The position numbers were made by a program, and so were the translations under genes. The notes below the pieces were generated by a model. The model did not search any database. It was not told the origin of the DNA and saw only the letters and a list, made by a program, of their open reading frames with translations. A stretch of 60,952 bases of DNA from Clostridiales bacterium (GTDB lineage: Bacteria; Bacillota; Clostridia; Oscillospirales; Oscillospiraceae): the NCBI GenBank assembly GCA_012719235.1, contig JAAYAR010000044.1, forward strand, positions 1 to 60,952, read 5' to 3'. Shown here in pieces: positions 7,124 to 15,495 of the stretch. The first letter of the stretch is position 1. Each line of letters opens with the position of its first letter.

Positions 7124-7978
7124 ATGTATCTGATCGTCAGTAAAAGGGCTCTTAACGACGCGGGAACAACATATGAGATGGTGATTGAAGCGCCGCTTGT
7201 CGCAAAAAGATGCAGAGCCGGCCAGTTCGTTGTGCTGCGTCTGGATGAATATGGAGAGCGCATCCCTCTGACGATCGCCGATTATGACCGCGCGGCGGGT
7301 ACGATAACCGTCATGTTCCAGCCGACCGGCGCAACAACGAATATGCTGAAACTTCTTGAACCGGGCGAGAGATTGTCCGACGTTGCGGGGCCGATGGGCA
7401 GGCCGACGGAAACGGCCGGGCTCAGGACGGCGGCTGTGCTCGGCGGCGGGGTAGGCTGCGCGATAGCGTATCCCGTTGCGAAGGAACTGCACCGCTGCGG
7501 TATCGAGGTGGACATGATAGCGGGTTTTCGCTCAAAAAATATCATTGTCCTCGAACGTGAGATGGAACAGGTCTGCACAAACCTGTATATGTGTACTGAC
7601 GACGGCTCATACGGTTTTCATGGCTTTACGACACAAAAACTGGAGGAGCTCATACGCGGAGGCCGAAAGTATGACACGATATTCGCCCTCGGGCCAACGC
7701 CGATGATGAAATTTGCGTGTATTGCCACCAAACCATATAATGTCAGGACCATAGTATCTCTCAATCCCATCATGATCGACGCTACGGGCATGTGCGGCTG
7801 CTGCCGCGTGACTGTCGGAGGTGAGACGAAATTTGCCTGCGTGGACGGCCCCGAGTTTGACGGCCATCTGGTCGATTGGGACGAGCTGATCGCGCGGAAC
7901 TCATTTTACAAAGAAGAAGAAGCGGAGAAGGCAGGCCACGTATGCCGCCTGACAGGAGGTGTCAGACATGCCGAATAA
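7124..7978 (+). CDS. nfnA: Ferredoxin:NADP+ oxidoreductase subunit alpha (NfnA; FNR-like, 2Fe-2S)
   Basis: A 284-residue FNR-superfamily protein: an N-terminal FAD-binding barrel (about 1-95), an NAD-binding Rossmann part starting at LGGGVGCAIAYP (106-117) and a C-terminal 2Fe-2S segment, TGMCGCCRV...FACVDGPEFDG (221-247), with Cys224, 226/227 and 239. It is also annotated as SudB or as a dihydroorotate dehydrogenase electron-transfer-like subunit. With the next gene it forms NfnAB, which uses flavin-based electron bifurcation to couple NADH and reduced ferredoxin to NADP+ reduction in the cytoplasm of anaerobes. The GGAGAGAAAGAAG ribosome site is close to the ATG. It overlaps nfnB. Confidence 0.92.
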   Translation: MYLIVSKRALNDAGTTYEMVIEAPLVAKRCRAGQFVVLRLDEYGERIPLTIADYDRAAGTITVMFQPTGATTNMLKLLEPGERLSDVAGPMGRPTETAGLRTAAVLGGGVGCAIAYPVAKELHRCGIEVDMIAGFRSKNIIVLEREMEQVCTNLYMCTDDGSYGFHGFTTQKLEELIRGGRKYDTIFALGPTPMMKFACIATKPYNVRTIVSLNPIMIDATGMCGCCRVTVGGETKFACVDGPEFDGHLVDWDELIARNSFYKEEEAEKAGHVCRLTGGVRHAE

Positions 7979-9383
7979 TTCACCTGCCAGCGTTCCGATG
8001 CCGGAACAGGCTCCGCTCGAGAGGGTGGAAAACTTCAGCGAGGTCAGCCTCGGATATTCCGCGGAAGCGGCCATAGAGGAAGCGATGCGCTGCCTGAACT
8101 GTAAAAACCCGCCCTGCGTCACGGGCTGCCCCGTTAACATCCGGATACCGCAGTTCATTAGCCATATTGCCTCGGGGCGGTTTGAGGAAGCCTACCGTGA
8201 GATTACGGACACAAACAGTCTTCCCGCCGTCTGCGGGCGCGTATGCCCCCAGGAGATCCAGTGCAGCGGCAAGTGTGTCCGCGGAGCAAAGGGCGAGCCT
8301 GTGGCGATAGGCCGCCTGGAAAGGTACGCTGCCGATTGGCATGCCGAAAACTCGCGATCCGCCGCTTTGCCCGATAAAGAGACAAAGAAGAACGGCCACC
8401 GCGTCGCCGTTATCGGCTCGGGGCCGGCCGGTCTCACTTGCGCCGGAGACCTGGCGCGCCTTGGATACGACGTCACGGTTTTCGAAGCGCTCCACAAGGC
8501 CGGAGGAGTACTTGTATACGGAATACCCGAATTCCGCCTCCCCAAAGAGATCGTGGCCCGGGAGATACGGGGTCTGGAAGCCAGGGGAGTGAACGTGGTA
8601 ACAAACACAGTCATAGGCCGCACCATGTCCATAGATGAGCTGTTTGAAGAGGGCTATGAAGCCGTGTTCATAGGTTCCGGAGCGGGCCTGCCGCTGTTTC
8701 TGGGTATTCCCGGTGAAAATTTGCTTGGAGTCTATTCGGCCAACGAGTACCTCAGCCGCATCAACCTGATGAAAGCGTATATGTGTGAGTACGACACTCC
8801 CATCAAACGCCACAGACGTGTGGCTGTCGTCGGAGGGGGCAACGTCGCGATCGACGCTTCCCGCTGCGCAAGACGGCTCGGTGCCGAGGAAGTGTATATA
8901 GTATACCGCCGCTCCATGGAAGAATTGCCGGCGCGGGCGGAGGAGGTCCACCACGCGATCGAGGAGGGGATCGTTTTTAAACTGCTGACGAACCCGATCC
9001 GCATTGTAGGTGACGCCAATAACGCGGTCACCGGCATAGAGTGCGTGGAGATGGCCCTGGGCGAGCCGGATGCGGGAGGCCGCCGCCGGCCCATTGAAAA
9101 AGCGGGCTCCAATTTCGTTCTGAGCGTCGACGCGGTGATAGACGCCATCGGCACGGCCTCAAACCATTTGCTCCAACAGACCACGGACGGTCTGGAGGCA
9201 AATGCCAAAGGATGCCTTGTAACAGACAGCACGGGCGCCACGACCCGGGATGGAGTGTTCGCCGGCGGTGACGCCGTGACGGGCTCCGCCACAGTTATTC
9301 TTGCAATGGGCGCGGGGAAAAACGCCGCGAAGAATATCGACCAATACATTAAAAGCAGGCAGGCGCCGATGAAAAACACTTGA
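7968..9383 (+). CDS. nfnB: Ferredoxin:NADP+ oxidoreductase subunit beta (NfnB; GltD-like)
   Basis: A 471-residue protein resembling the small subunit of glutamate synthase. The N-terminal Cys-rich region (CLNCKNPPCVTGCPVN, and later CGRVCPQEIQCSGKCVRG) binds two 4Fe-4S clusters. It is followed by an FAD fold (VIGSGPAGLTCAGDLA) and an NADPH fold (VVGGGNVAIDASRCARR). No glutamate synthase large subunit is present and nfnA is directly coupled, so NfnB of the bifurcating complex is favoured over GltD. An upstream GTG at 7959 is in frame, but the AGGAGG at 7954-7959 is correctly spaced for the ATG at 7968. It overlaps the nfnA stop by 11 nt. Confidence 0.92.
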   Translation: MPNNSPASVPMPEQAPLERVENFSEVSLGYSAEAAIEEAMRCLNCKNPPCVTGCPVNIRIPQFISHIASGRFEEAYREITDTNSLPAVCGRVCPQEIQCSGKCVRGAKGEPVAIGRLERYAADWHAENSRSAALPDKETKKNGHRVAVIGSGPAGLTCAGDLARLGYDVTVFEALHKAGGVLVYGIPEFRLPKEIVAREIRGLEARGVNVVTNTVIGRTMSIDELFEEGYEAVFIGSGAGLPLFLGIPGENLLGVYSANEYLSRINLMKAYMCEYDTPIKRHRRVAVVGGGNVAIDASRCARRLGAEEVYIVYRRSMEELPARAEEVHHAIEEGIVFKLLTNPIRIVGDANNAVTGIECVEMALGEPDAGGRRRPIEKAGSNFVLSVDAVIDAIGTASNHLLQQTTDGLEANAKGCLVTDSTGATTRDGVFAGGDAVTGSATVILAMGAGKNAAKNIDQYIKSRQAPMKNT

Positions 9384-9398
9384 CGATAGATCGGCCAA

Positions 9399-9438
9399 AA
9401 AAAGACCGCCGGTACCGCGCCGCCTTCGGTTTTAAGAC
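9399..9438. terminator. Possible bidirectional terminator between nfnB and the amidohydrolase
   Basis: A GC-rich imperfect inverted repeat (GACCG...CGGTT) is flanked by A7 on the left and T4 on the right, so it could terminate both convergent transcripts. The pairing is irregular. Confidence 0.4.
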
Positions 9439-10601
9439 TCATAACTGTAGACGACGATGCCGTCAATGATCGTCCACAGACAATTCGAGAATATTTCCAT
9501 AGGGTTGCCGTCGAAAACAGCAATGTCCGCGTCCTTGCCTTCTTCAAGGCTGCCGACGCGCGAGGATACGTTGCATATTTCGGCGGCATTTATCGTTATC
9601 GACCGCAGGCCCTCTTCTACGCCCAGACCCTCCTTTGCAGCAAGACCGGCGCACAGAGGCAGGCACTGTATAAGCGAGACCGGGTGGTCTGTGGTGAGGG
9701 CTACTTTAACCCCCGCTTTGTGCAGTTTCCCGGCTGTTTTGAAGTCCAGATACTGAGTCTCGGACTTGTTTCTTGAAGCGAGAGTCGGCCCCACGATAGC
9801 GGGGAAGCCGGATCTTTTTATTTCTCCGGCGATAAGATGGCCTTCGGTGCAGTGGTCGAGAGTGAGGTTCAGGTCGAACAGTTTCGCGATCCGGATAGCC
9901 GTCAGTATGTCGTCGGCCCTGTGGACGTGGGCTTTGAGAGGGATCTCTTTGTTGAGCACGCGCAGCCAGCACTCCTTCGTAAAGTCCTCTTCAAAACTCC
10001 CTCCGCTGTCCAGAGCGGCCTTTTTTTTGTTTGCGTACTGTCTTGCGCCGAAGAGTTCCTCGCGCAGCATCGCGCCGATCGTCATTCTTGAAGACGGCAT
10101 CTGATTGTTGTTTCCGTAATTCGTCCTGGGGTTTTCGCCGAACGCGACTTTCATGGCGGCGGGTTCCATAACGACCATGTCGTCTATGCATCTGCCGTTT
10201 GTCTTGATGAACGCGAACTGGCCGCCTACGACATTTGAGCTCCCGGGCCCCACCATCACGGACGTAACGCCGGCCTTGATTGCGCAGTGGAAAGCGGAAT
10301 CCATGGGATTTATCGCGTCAATCGCCTTGATATACGGCGTTATCGGTTCGGTCGTCTCATTAGAGTTGTCTCCTACCCGCCCCTTTTTTTCTTCGTACAG
10401 CCCGATGTGGCTGTGGGCATCGATAAGGCCGGGAAGGACCCACCCCCCGTGAGCGTCTAACACGATACCGTCGCTGTTTTCACTTTCCCCGATATCCCTG
10501 CCGATCTTCTTTATTTTTGAGCCCTCTGTAAGGATACAGCCGGGAGTATAGTTTTTTCCGGCCATCGTATAAATCTCCGCATTTTTGATTAAAATACGCA
10601 T
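9432..10601 (-). CDS. Metal-dependent amidohydrolase (imidazolonepropionase/dihydroorotase-like)
   Basis: A 389-residue amidohydrolase-superfamily enzyme. It has the composite beta domain at the N-terminus (MRILIKNAEIYTMAG), the metal-binding DAHSHIG with His63 and His65 at the start of the barrel, later ligand segments KAHVH, DHCTEGH and TTDHP, and a C-terminal beta strand typical of secreted-like or periplasmic imidazolonepropionase homologues. It probably hydrolyses a cyclic amide or peptide-like bond; the substrate is not evident. The frame is open for 81 more codons upstream, but that stretch is an artefactual poly-Val/Leu translation of the antisense of the Asn/Gln-rich gene. I therefore chose the ATG at 10601, preceded by a GGAAG-type site. 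No pathway neighbours are visible. Confidence 0.85.
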   Translation of the reverse strand: MRILIKNAEIYTMAGKNYTPGCILTEGSKIKKIGRDIGESENSDGIVLDAHGGWVLPGLIDAHSHIGLYEEKKGRVGDNSNETTEPITPYIKAIDAINPMDSAFHCAIKAGVTSVMVGPGSSNVVGGQFAFIKTNGRCIDDMVVMEPAAMKVAFGENPRTNYGNNNQMPSSRMTIGAMLREELFGARQYANKKKAALDSGGSFEEDFTKECWLRVLNKEIPLKAHVHRADDILTAIRIAKLFDLNLTLDHCTEGHLIAGEIKRSGFPAIVGPTLASRNKSETQYLDFKTAGKLHKAGVKVALTTDHPVSLIQCLPLCAGLAAKEGLGVEEGLRSITINAAEICNVSSRVGSLEEGKDADIAVFDGNPMEIFSNCLWTIIDGIVVYSYES

Positions 10602-10682
10602 CACATCCACTTCCGGAAGATCATGTATATGTTTCCCCCGGCGGTGAAATAATAAACGTGATCCGAAAGGAGGGAAAGAAAG

Positions 10683-10820
<138 letters not shown>

Positions 10821-10831
10821 TTCGCTCTTAT

Positions 10832-10865
10832 CAATAACCTCCATCGATAAAGGTGGAGGTTATTG
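10832..10865 (+). terminator. Hairpin terminator of the Asn/Gln-rich gene
   Basis: A perfect 12-bp stem CAATAACCTCCA / TGGAGGTTATTG (10832-10843 with 10854-10865) with a 10-nt loop, followed only by TCTTG. The U-tract is weak. Confidence 0.6.
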
Positions 10866-10961
10866 TCTTGAAAACATATTTAATGCAGCTGCGGCAGGGA
10901 ACATTTTGCCGGTTTTCGCGTCAGTATAACCGGTATATTATGAACTGAGGGGGTACGTTCC

Positions 10962-11279
10962 GTGAAAAAGATCATATGCGCGATAGTTTTGCTTTCGGTT
11001 GCCCTTGGTGTGTGCGCGTGCTCAAACGGCAAAGCCGGTGTGGAAATGACGGCAGTGATCATTGAGCTTCGCGGAAGAACGGCACTTGTGGAGCCTGTTG
11101 AAAACGACTCGGCCCTTGCCTCTAGCGACCGCATAAGTTTTTCCACTTCGGCTCTTGATGATATCGGCGCGCAGGTAGGCGATACGGTGCGCATACTGTA
11201 CTCGGGGGAGATCATGGAGAGCTATCCTGCTCAGATAATAGCTGCCGGCTGGAGCATTGTGAAAAAGGCGGCGCCCTGA
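10962..11279 (+). CDS. Small secreted lipoprotein, unknown function
   Basis: 105 residues starting at a GTG behind GAGGGGG. A Lys-Lys start and a hydrophobic segment end at the lipobox-like VCAC, so Cys20 is the probable lipidated residue. About 80 hydrophilic residues follow and look like a small beta-barrel (alternating V/I stretches such as MTAVIIEL, TALVEPV, DTVRILYSG), reminiscent of DUF3221 or OB-like lipoproteins. It is convergent with the small basic gene at 11318-11536 and appears monocistronic. I do not recognise a specific family. Confidence 0.75.
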   Translation: MKKIICAIVLLSVALGVCACSNGKAGVEMTAVIIELRGRTALVEPVENDSALASSDRISFSTSALDDIGAQVGDTVRILYSGEIMESYPAQIIAAGWSIVKKAAP

Positions 11280-11317
11280 TAAGAACTATACGGCGCCCGG
11301 ATGAATTTGTGAGCGCA

Positions 11318-11536
11318 TCACACGGCGGAAAACCCGCATTTACTTCGGGAAATAAAAGCGCGCAGCTGAGAAGTGTCGTCCTCTTTCCAGCTGCGCGCTT
11401 TGCTTCTTTTATAAGCTTTCGGGTTATCGGGTTTTCTTGTGACCGGGTTCAAGCCGCCCCAGGAGCCGCGTTTTTTCCTGTCGAGCTCCGCTTTTTTCTT
11501 CTTGGAGAGCTTCCCGTACGGGATATGGCGTTTCAT
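11318..11536 (-). CDS. Small basic protein with in-frame terminator; candidate ArfA/BrfA-like ribosome-rescue factor
   Basis: 72 codons from the ATG at 11536, behind a good GGAGG site. The first 50 residues are strongly basic and look conserved in style: a Lys-rich SKKKKAELDRKKRGSWGG stretch and then NPVTRKPDNPKAYKRSKARSW (the latter about residues 30-50). An intrinsic terminator lies inside the reading frame: the stem spans codons 46-61 and its U-tract codons 61-63, all before the stop. Terminated transcripts would therefore lack a stop codon. The same layout, and the same 72-residue length, is known for E. coli ArfA, and a similar control is reported for B. subtilis BrfA; both are alternative ribosome-rescue factors kept low by tmRNA. 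Homology to those proteins is suggestive only (N-K-x-Y-x-R-K-like basic tail). Confidence 0.65.
   Translation of the reverse strand: MKRHIPYGKLSKKKKAELDRKKRGSWGGLNPVTRKPDNPKAYKRSKARSWKEDDTSQLRAFISRSKCGFSAV
11348..11400. terminator. Intrinsic terminator inside a coding region (bidirectional)
   Basis: A 13-bp perfect stem (11356-11368 with 11388-11400) encloses a 19-nt loop. On the minus strand the stem is followed by TTTTATTT within the small basic ORF, before its stop at 11318. On the plus strand it is followed by TTTGCTTCTTTT, so it can also terminate the convergent lipoprotein gene. Confidence 0.85.
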
Positions 11537-11664
11537 GTGTCCTCCTTTTTGCGCTGCGGCGGCAAAAGCGCATGAGTTGCTTATCTGCTTTCCCGAGCAG
11601 ACCGGAGTCTGCCCGGCCCCGGTCTGCGCCGCCTTGACAAACCGGGGGCTTTCTTATTAAACTG

Positions 11665-12105
11665 TCACCGGGATTCCCGCATGAGCTCCGCAAGCTTGTT
11701 CTTAAGAGCGGCAAGAGCTTGCTGCGGGTCGTCAATGTCACGAACGGATGCCTCCATCGGGCACATGCCGTCACCGGTGCGGTTCATAATCCGTTCCACG
11801 ACAGAGCCGTAAGAAACCTGCAGGCCTTTATCGCAAAGATAATCCAGAGCGGCGCCGCTTATGACCTCGCCGTAGCATCCCGCGGCTCCGCCGAGCACAA
11901 GGATCATGGCGGCAGCCCGGCCGATTATTTTGTCGGCGACGAATCCGCCTGACAGCAGGCCTTTCTCGAACAGTTCTATGACGGGGGATATGCCCCTTTG
12001 CTGGTATGTCTTTGCGACAGACCCGTCTTTTATCAGCACGCAGCTTGCCTCACCGTTTTTTATGAGTTCTATTGCGGACAGTCTGGCGCTGTCATAGTCC
12101 GGCAT
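11665..12105 (-). CDS. DUF1893 protein
   Basis: 146 residues. The pattern matches the DUF1893 family (cytidine-deaminase-like fold, unknown reaction): N-terminal GEASCVLIKDGSV, the GISPVIELFEKGLL segment, ADKIIGRAAAMI, and the C-terminal RTGDGMCPMEASV motif with a conserved Cys-Pro-Met-Glu. The open frame begins 15 codons earlier, but AGGAGAT sits 5-8 nt before the ATG at 12105. The gap downstream to the small basic gene contains a GCAGACCGG/CCGGTCTGC hairpin (11597-11627) without a T-run. No catalytic role can be assigned. Confidence 0.85.
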   Translation of the reverse strand: MPDYDSARLSAIELIKNGEASCVLIKDGSVAKTYQQRGISPVIELFEKGLLSGGFVADKIIGRAAAMILVLGGAAGCYGEVISGAALDYLCDKGLQVSYGSVVERIMNRTGDGMCPMEASVRDIDDPQQALAALKNKLAELMRESR

Positions 12106-12296
12106 GTATGATCTCCTTTTACTGCATATAGTACATACTATAGGAAACACGAAAGCTGCGCGGATGTCAATAGTTGCGGAGGAATTTCGCTCTGCCGTAC
12201 TCCGGCGCGCTCATTGGCGTATACTTGTAAGGCATCGGCAAAACAGAGCGGTCTCGCCCGGATATTTGAGCGGCGGACGCGGAAGGAGGGACTTTT

Positions 12297-13349
12297 GTGC
12301 CGGGTTTTTTTGAGCGAACATTTTTCGGCAACACGATATTCGATTATATCTGGTTTCTGATAGCGGCAGCCGTCAGCTTTCTTGTTCTGAAAGTCGCCGA
12401 ACGGTTTGTTGTAAAACGTCTTAATTTGGTGTCTGCCAAAAAAAAGAGGCAGGTCGACCTGAGCGCATTGAGGTCGGTCAGAAGAAACATTATGCCGATC
12501 CTGTACCTGACTGCCCTCTATCTATGCACAAAGCTGCTGAATCTCAGCCCGTTGCTGACCGAATGGAGCCGCCATCTCATACTTGCGATAACGATAGCAA
12601 TAGGCGCGTCGCTGGTATCCACTCTTGCTGTATTTGTGGGCTCGAGGCTCATCAAGAACGCTGCGGACGATTCGCAGACAAAAACGGTCGTAAAGTGGTC
12701 GGTCGCAATAATTAAAGTCCTGGTATGGACAGTAGCGCTGATCCTGTTCCTGGACAATATCGGAGTAAAGATCTCGTCTTTGATCACGGGGCTGGGTATA
12801 GGCGGTATCGCGATCGCCTTTGCCGCTCAGGCGATACTTGTGGACGTTTTTTGCTGCTTCACCATCTTTTTCGATAAGCCCTTTGAGGTTGGAGACTTTA
12901 TAAAAACGGGCGAGCATTCCGGGACCGTGGAGCATATAGGGCTGAAAACGACGAGACTGCGCGCTCCGAACGGCGAGCAGATCGTGCTCGCAAATTCGGA
13001 TCTGACAAAATCGCGCATCAACAACTTTAAAACGCTTGAAGAGCGCAGGGTCCTTTTTACGATAGGCGTCACGTATGAGACGTCGTCCGAGAAGCTCAGG
13101 CAGATACCCGATATGATAAAAGAAATCGTAACAAGTATGGAGGACGTGCGATTCGGGCGCGCGCATTTTTGCCGTTACGGGGCCTACAGCCTGGAATTTG
13201 AGATAGTGTACTTTGTTCTGAGCAAAGATTATGGGAAATATATGGATGTCAATCAGGAGATCTTTCTCAAAATGAAAGATTCGTTCGAGCGGCATGATAT
13301 CGAACTTGCATACCCGACCCAGATGCTGCTGCTTCAAAAACAGAACTGA
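12297..13349 (+). CDS. Small-conductance mechanosensitive channel (MscS/YkuT family)
   Basis: 350 residues. Hydrophobic helices occur in roughly the first 200 residues, ending in the Gly/Ala-rich pore helix LGIGGIAIAFAAQAILVDVF. The MscS beta domain follows (PFEVGDFI, then GTVEHIGLKTTRLRAPNGEQIVLANSDL) and then the alpha/beta C-terminal domain. It acts in the cytoplasmic membrane as a tension-gated safety valve against hypo-osmotic shock. GTG start at 12297 behind AAGGAGGG. It appears to be a single-gene unit. Confidence 0.92.
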   Translation: MPGFFERTFFGNTIFDYIWFLIAAAVSFLVLKVAERFVVKRLNLVSAKKKRQVDLSALRSVRRNIMPILYLTALYLCTKLLNLSPLLTEWSRHLILAITIAIGASLVSTLAVFVGSRLIKNAADDSQTKTVVKWSVAIIKVLVWTVALILFLDNIGVKISSLITGLGIGGIAIAFAAQAILVDVFCCFTIFFDKPFEVGDFIKTGEHSGTVEHIGLKTTRLRAPNGEQIVLANSDLTKSRINNFKTLEERRVLFTIGVTYETSSEKLRQIPDMIKEIVTSMEDVRFGRAHFCRYGAYSLEFEIVYFVLSKDYGKYMDVNQEIFLKMKDSFERHDIELAYPTQMLLLQKQN

Positions 13350-13492
13350 AATCGGCGGGGCGGCACCGGAATATATCAAACGCAGAACATTATTATAGAC
13401 CCGCCGGGAGGCCGTATCCGATCCGGAACATAAGCTTTTCCCCTTAGGGAAGCCGGAGTGCGTACATGCCGCGCGGCCGTCATAACAAAACG

Positions 13493-13541
13493 GGACAAAA
13501 AACAGGGCAGAAGGATGTCCGCTGGGACATGCCTCCTGCCC
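13493..13541 (-). terminator. Rho-independent terminator of pta
   Basis: On the minus strand a long stem (GGGCAG outer arm, ATGTCC/GGACAT inner arm, loop CAGC) between 13541 and 13505 is followed by TGTTTTTTGT. Confidence 0.85.
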
Positions 13542-13570
13542 GCTTTATTTGCCGCTGCGATCTTTTAGGG

Positions 13571-14557
13571 TCAGGCCAAAGCCGCCGTGATGATGGCCAT
13601 CTTATAGACCTCGTCTGCGTTGCAGCCGCGCGAGAGGTCGTTTATGGGGGCATTCAGGCCTAGAAGGATAGGACCGTAGGCGTCGAAGCCGCCGAACCTC
13701 TGAGCGATCTTGTAGCCGATGTTGCCTGAGTTGATCTCGGGGAAGATAAATACGTTGGCTCTGCCGGCCACGTTGGAGCCCCTGCATTTGACCGCGGCCA
13801 CTACGGGGGACACAGCCGCGTCGAACTGGAGCTCGCCGTCGATTGCAAGTTCGGGATGAGCCGCTTTTGCTTTGTTGCAGGCGTTCACGACCGTTGTGAC
13901 GCTGTCTCCTTTTCCCGAACCTTTTGTCGAGTAGGACAGAAAGGCTACCCTGGGTTCGATACCGAAGATCCGGGCGCATTTTGCGGTCTCTATCGCTATT
14001 TCCACGAGGTCGTCCTCGCTCGGTGAGATGTTGATCGCGCAGTCGCCCATGGCGATCAACTCTTCGTTGCCGCCTTGCGAGCGGACCATAAGAAAGCAGG
14101 ATGAGACGATTTTGTTGCCGGGCTTTGTCTTTATGATCTGAAGAGCGGGGCGCACGGTGTCTGCCGTCGAATAGGTCGCGCCGCCCAGCAGGGCGTCGGC
14201 ATATCCCGTTTTTACGAGCATCGTGCCGAAGTAGTTGCTCTTCAGCAGGGCCTGGCGGCACTCTTCCTTGCTCATTTTGCCCTTGCGGATCTCCGCCATC
14301 GTTTCGATCATATCATCCATCCCCTCGAAAGATTCGGGGCAGATGATCTCGATGCCGTCGATCTCGAAGTTCCCGGCTTTCGCGGCGGCTTTTATCTCGT
14401 CGATATTTCCGACAAGGACCGGAGCTAAAAAACCTTCCTTTTTCAGCCTTGAGGCAGCCTCGAGAATGCGGGCGTCGGGTCCCTCGGTAAATACGATCTT
14501 GCGGTGGGAGGATTTAAGCTTTTCGATCAGCGAGTCAAACAGGGTTGTTGCGTTCAT
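13571..14557 (-). CDS. pta: Phosphate acetyltransferase
   Basis: 328 residues, the usual length for the short Clostridial Pta. It interconverts acetyl-CoA and acetyl phosphate in the acetate/ATP branch of fermentation. Recognisable segments are the N-terminal KIVFTEGPDARILEAA, the central ALLGGATYSTADTVRPALQIIKTKPG and the C-terminal INDLSRGCNADEVYKMAIITA. No ackA is adjacent. The butyryl (Ptb) or other branch activity cannot be excluded, but the overall pattern is Pta. The ATG at 14557 lies just downstream of an AGGCCC stretch, so the ribosome site is poor. Confidence 0.92.
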   Translation of the reverse strand: MNATTLFDSLIEKLKSSHRKIVFTEGPDARILEAASRLKKEGFLAPVLVGNIDEIKAAAKAGNFEIDGIEIICPESFEGMDDMIETMAEIRKGKMSKEECRQALLKSNYFGTMLVKTGYADALLGGATYSTADTVRPALQIIKTKPGNKIVSSCFLMVRSQGGNEELIAMGDCAINISPSEDDLVEIAIETAKCARIFGIEPRVAFLSYSTKGSGKGDSVTTVVNACNKAKAAHPELAIDGELQFDAAVSPVVAAVKCRGSNVAGRANVFIFPEINSGNIGYKIAQRFGGFDAYGPILLGLNAPINDLSRGCNADEVYKMAIITAALA

Positions 14558-14727
14558 CGGTACGGGCCTCCATCAGTGATACAGTATTTTATATTTATGG
14601 CATATAAAGAGTAAAAACAAACATCAACAATATACACCTTTTTGTCGCAAAGCAAAAGTATAATATATAGAATTTTCGTATTTTTGCGTGGACGGCGGGG
14701 CGGACGGCCCGAGCCAGGGGTTTGCTG

Positions 14728-14756
14728 TTGACAAAGCTATATACAGAAAGTATAAT
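14728..14756 (+). promoter_or_regulatory. Perfect consensus sigma-A promoter upstream of xre-lepA-hemW
   Basis: TTGACA (14728-14733), 17 nt, TATAAT (14751-14756). Predicted start near 14763. Confidence 0.9.
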
Positions 14757-14791
14757 ATTGTTGCTTAAATATATGGTCACATCGATAGTTT

Positions 14792-14820
14792 CAGGAGTGG
14801 CTTCGGCCGCTCCTGTTTTA
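14792..14820 (+). terminator. Terminator-like hairpin in the xre leader
   Basis: A 10-bp stem (14792-14801 with 14806-14815) capped by a UUCG tetraloop and followed by TTTTA. It lies between the promoter and the xre start codon, so it would either release an RNA of about 57 nt or act as an attenuator. Confidence 0.75.
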
Positions 14821-14851
14821 CCCGTTTTGAATCATTCGGAAGGAGACGGCG

Positions 14852-15481
14852 ATGGCATCGGTTTTTGCTCAGAGACTCTCATCCATTCGTAAGGAGTGCG
14901 GTCTCAATCAGCGCAGCGCGGCCTCGGAAATGAATATATCACAGGCGCTGCTGTCGCATTACGAGAACGGCATACGTGAACCGGGACTGGACTTTGTGAC
15001 CAGGGCCTGTGAATTCTACGGTGTTTCGGCTGACTATCTTCTCGGGAGAACCTCCGTTAAGGACGGCGCGGCCGTTGTCAGGAGCAGAGCGGCCGGGAGC
15101 GTGGCAGAAAACTCGGAGGCACTTGAACACAAGCGGCGCCTGACGAGTTCCATCAGTTTGATTTTCGACTGTTTCGGCAGTTCCCTTGAGCCCAGGGCGC
15201 TGCAGGCGCTCGCGAACTATATGTATTGCCGCATTTGCCGCATACTGACGTACCTGCCTGTAGAGCTGCCTTCGGGGGCGCAGTTTTCGGATAAGAAACT
15301 GTGCGCGGCGCTGCATTTGCTGGAAGAGGAGAGCGCCCTGATAATGCTTGCCTCCCATCCGGGCAAAGATCTCGACGTCAAGTGGCTTGAGAAGCAATAC
15401 CCGGAACGCTTCCGGGATCTGTATCAGGCGGTTGAGTCCGTGGCTCGGTCAGCTATTAATCGTATTTCCGCAGCTGAATAA
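14852..15481 (+). CDS. XRE-family transcriptional regulator with C-terminal helical domain
   Basis: 209 residues. Residues 6-61 are a classic HTH_3 DNA-binding domain ([20 protein letters not shown], then [19 protein letters not shown], ending [12 protein letters not shown]). The C-terminal 130 residues are predicted mainly helical, with no recognisable ligand or peptidase motif. Good GGAAGGAGA site before the ATG. It lies only 14 nt upstream of lepA. A strong consensus promoter and a leader hairpin precede it, which suggests autoregulation, but no obvious operator palindrome is seen. Confidence 0.88.
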   Translation: MASVFAQRLSSIRKECGLNQRSAASEMNISQALLSHYENGIREPGLDFVTRACEFYGVSADYLLGRTSVKDGAAVVRSRAAGSVAENSEALEHKRRLTSSISLIFDCFGSSLEPRALQALANYMYCRICRILTYLPVELPSGAQFSDKKLCAALHLLEEESALIMLASHPGKDLDVKWLEKQYPERFRDLYQAVESVARSAINRISAAE

Positions 15482-15495
15482 CCGGAGGATTAAGT

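Noticed and set aside
7980-8954. Long minus-strand ORF of 324 codons
   Set aside because: Antisense of nfnB; the sense frame has complete Fe-S and dinucleotide motifs.
11597-11627. Second intrinsic terminator between DUF1893 and the small basic gene
   Set aside because: The GCAGACCGG/CCGGTCTGC hairpin has no T-run on the minus strand, so termination there is doubtful.
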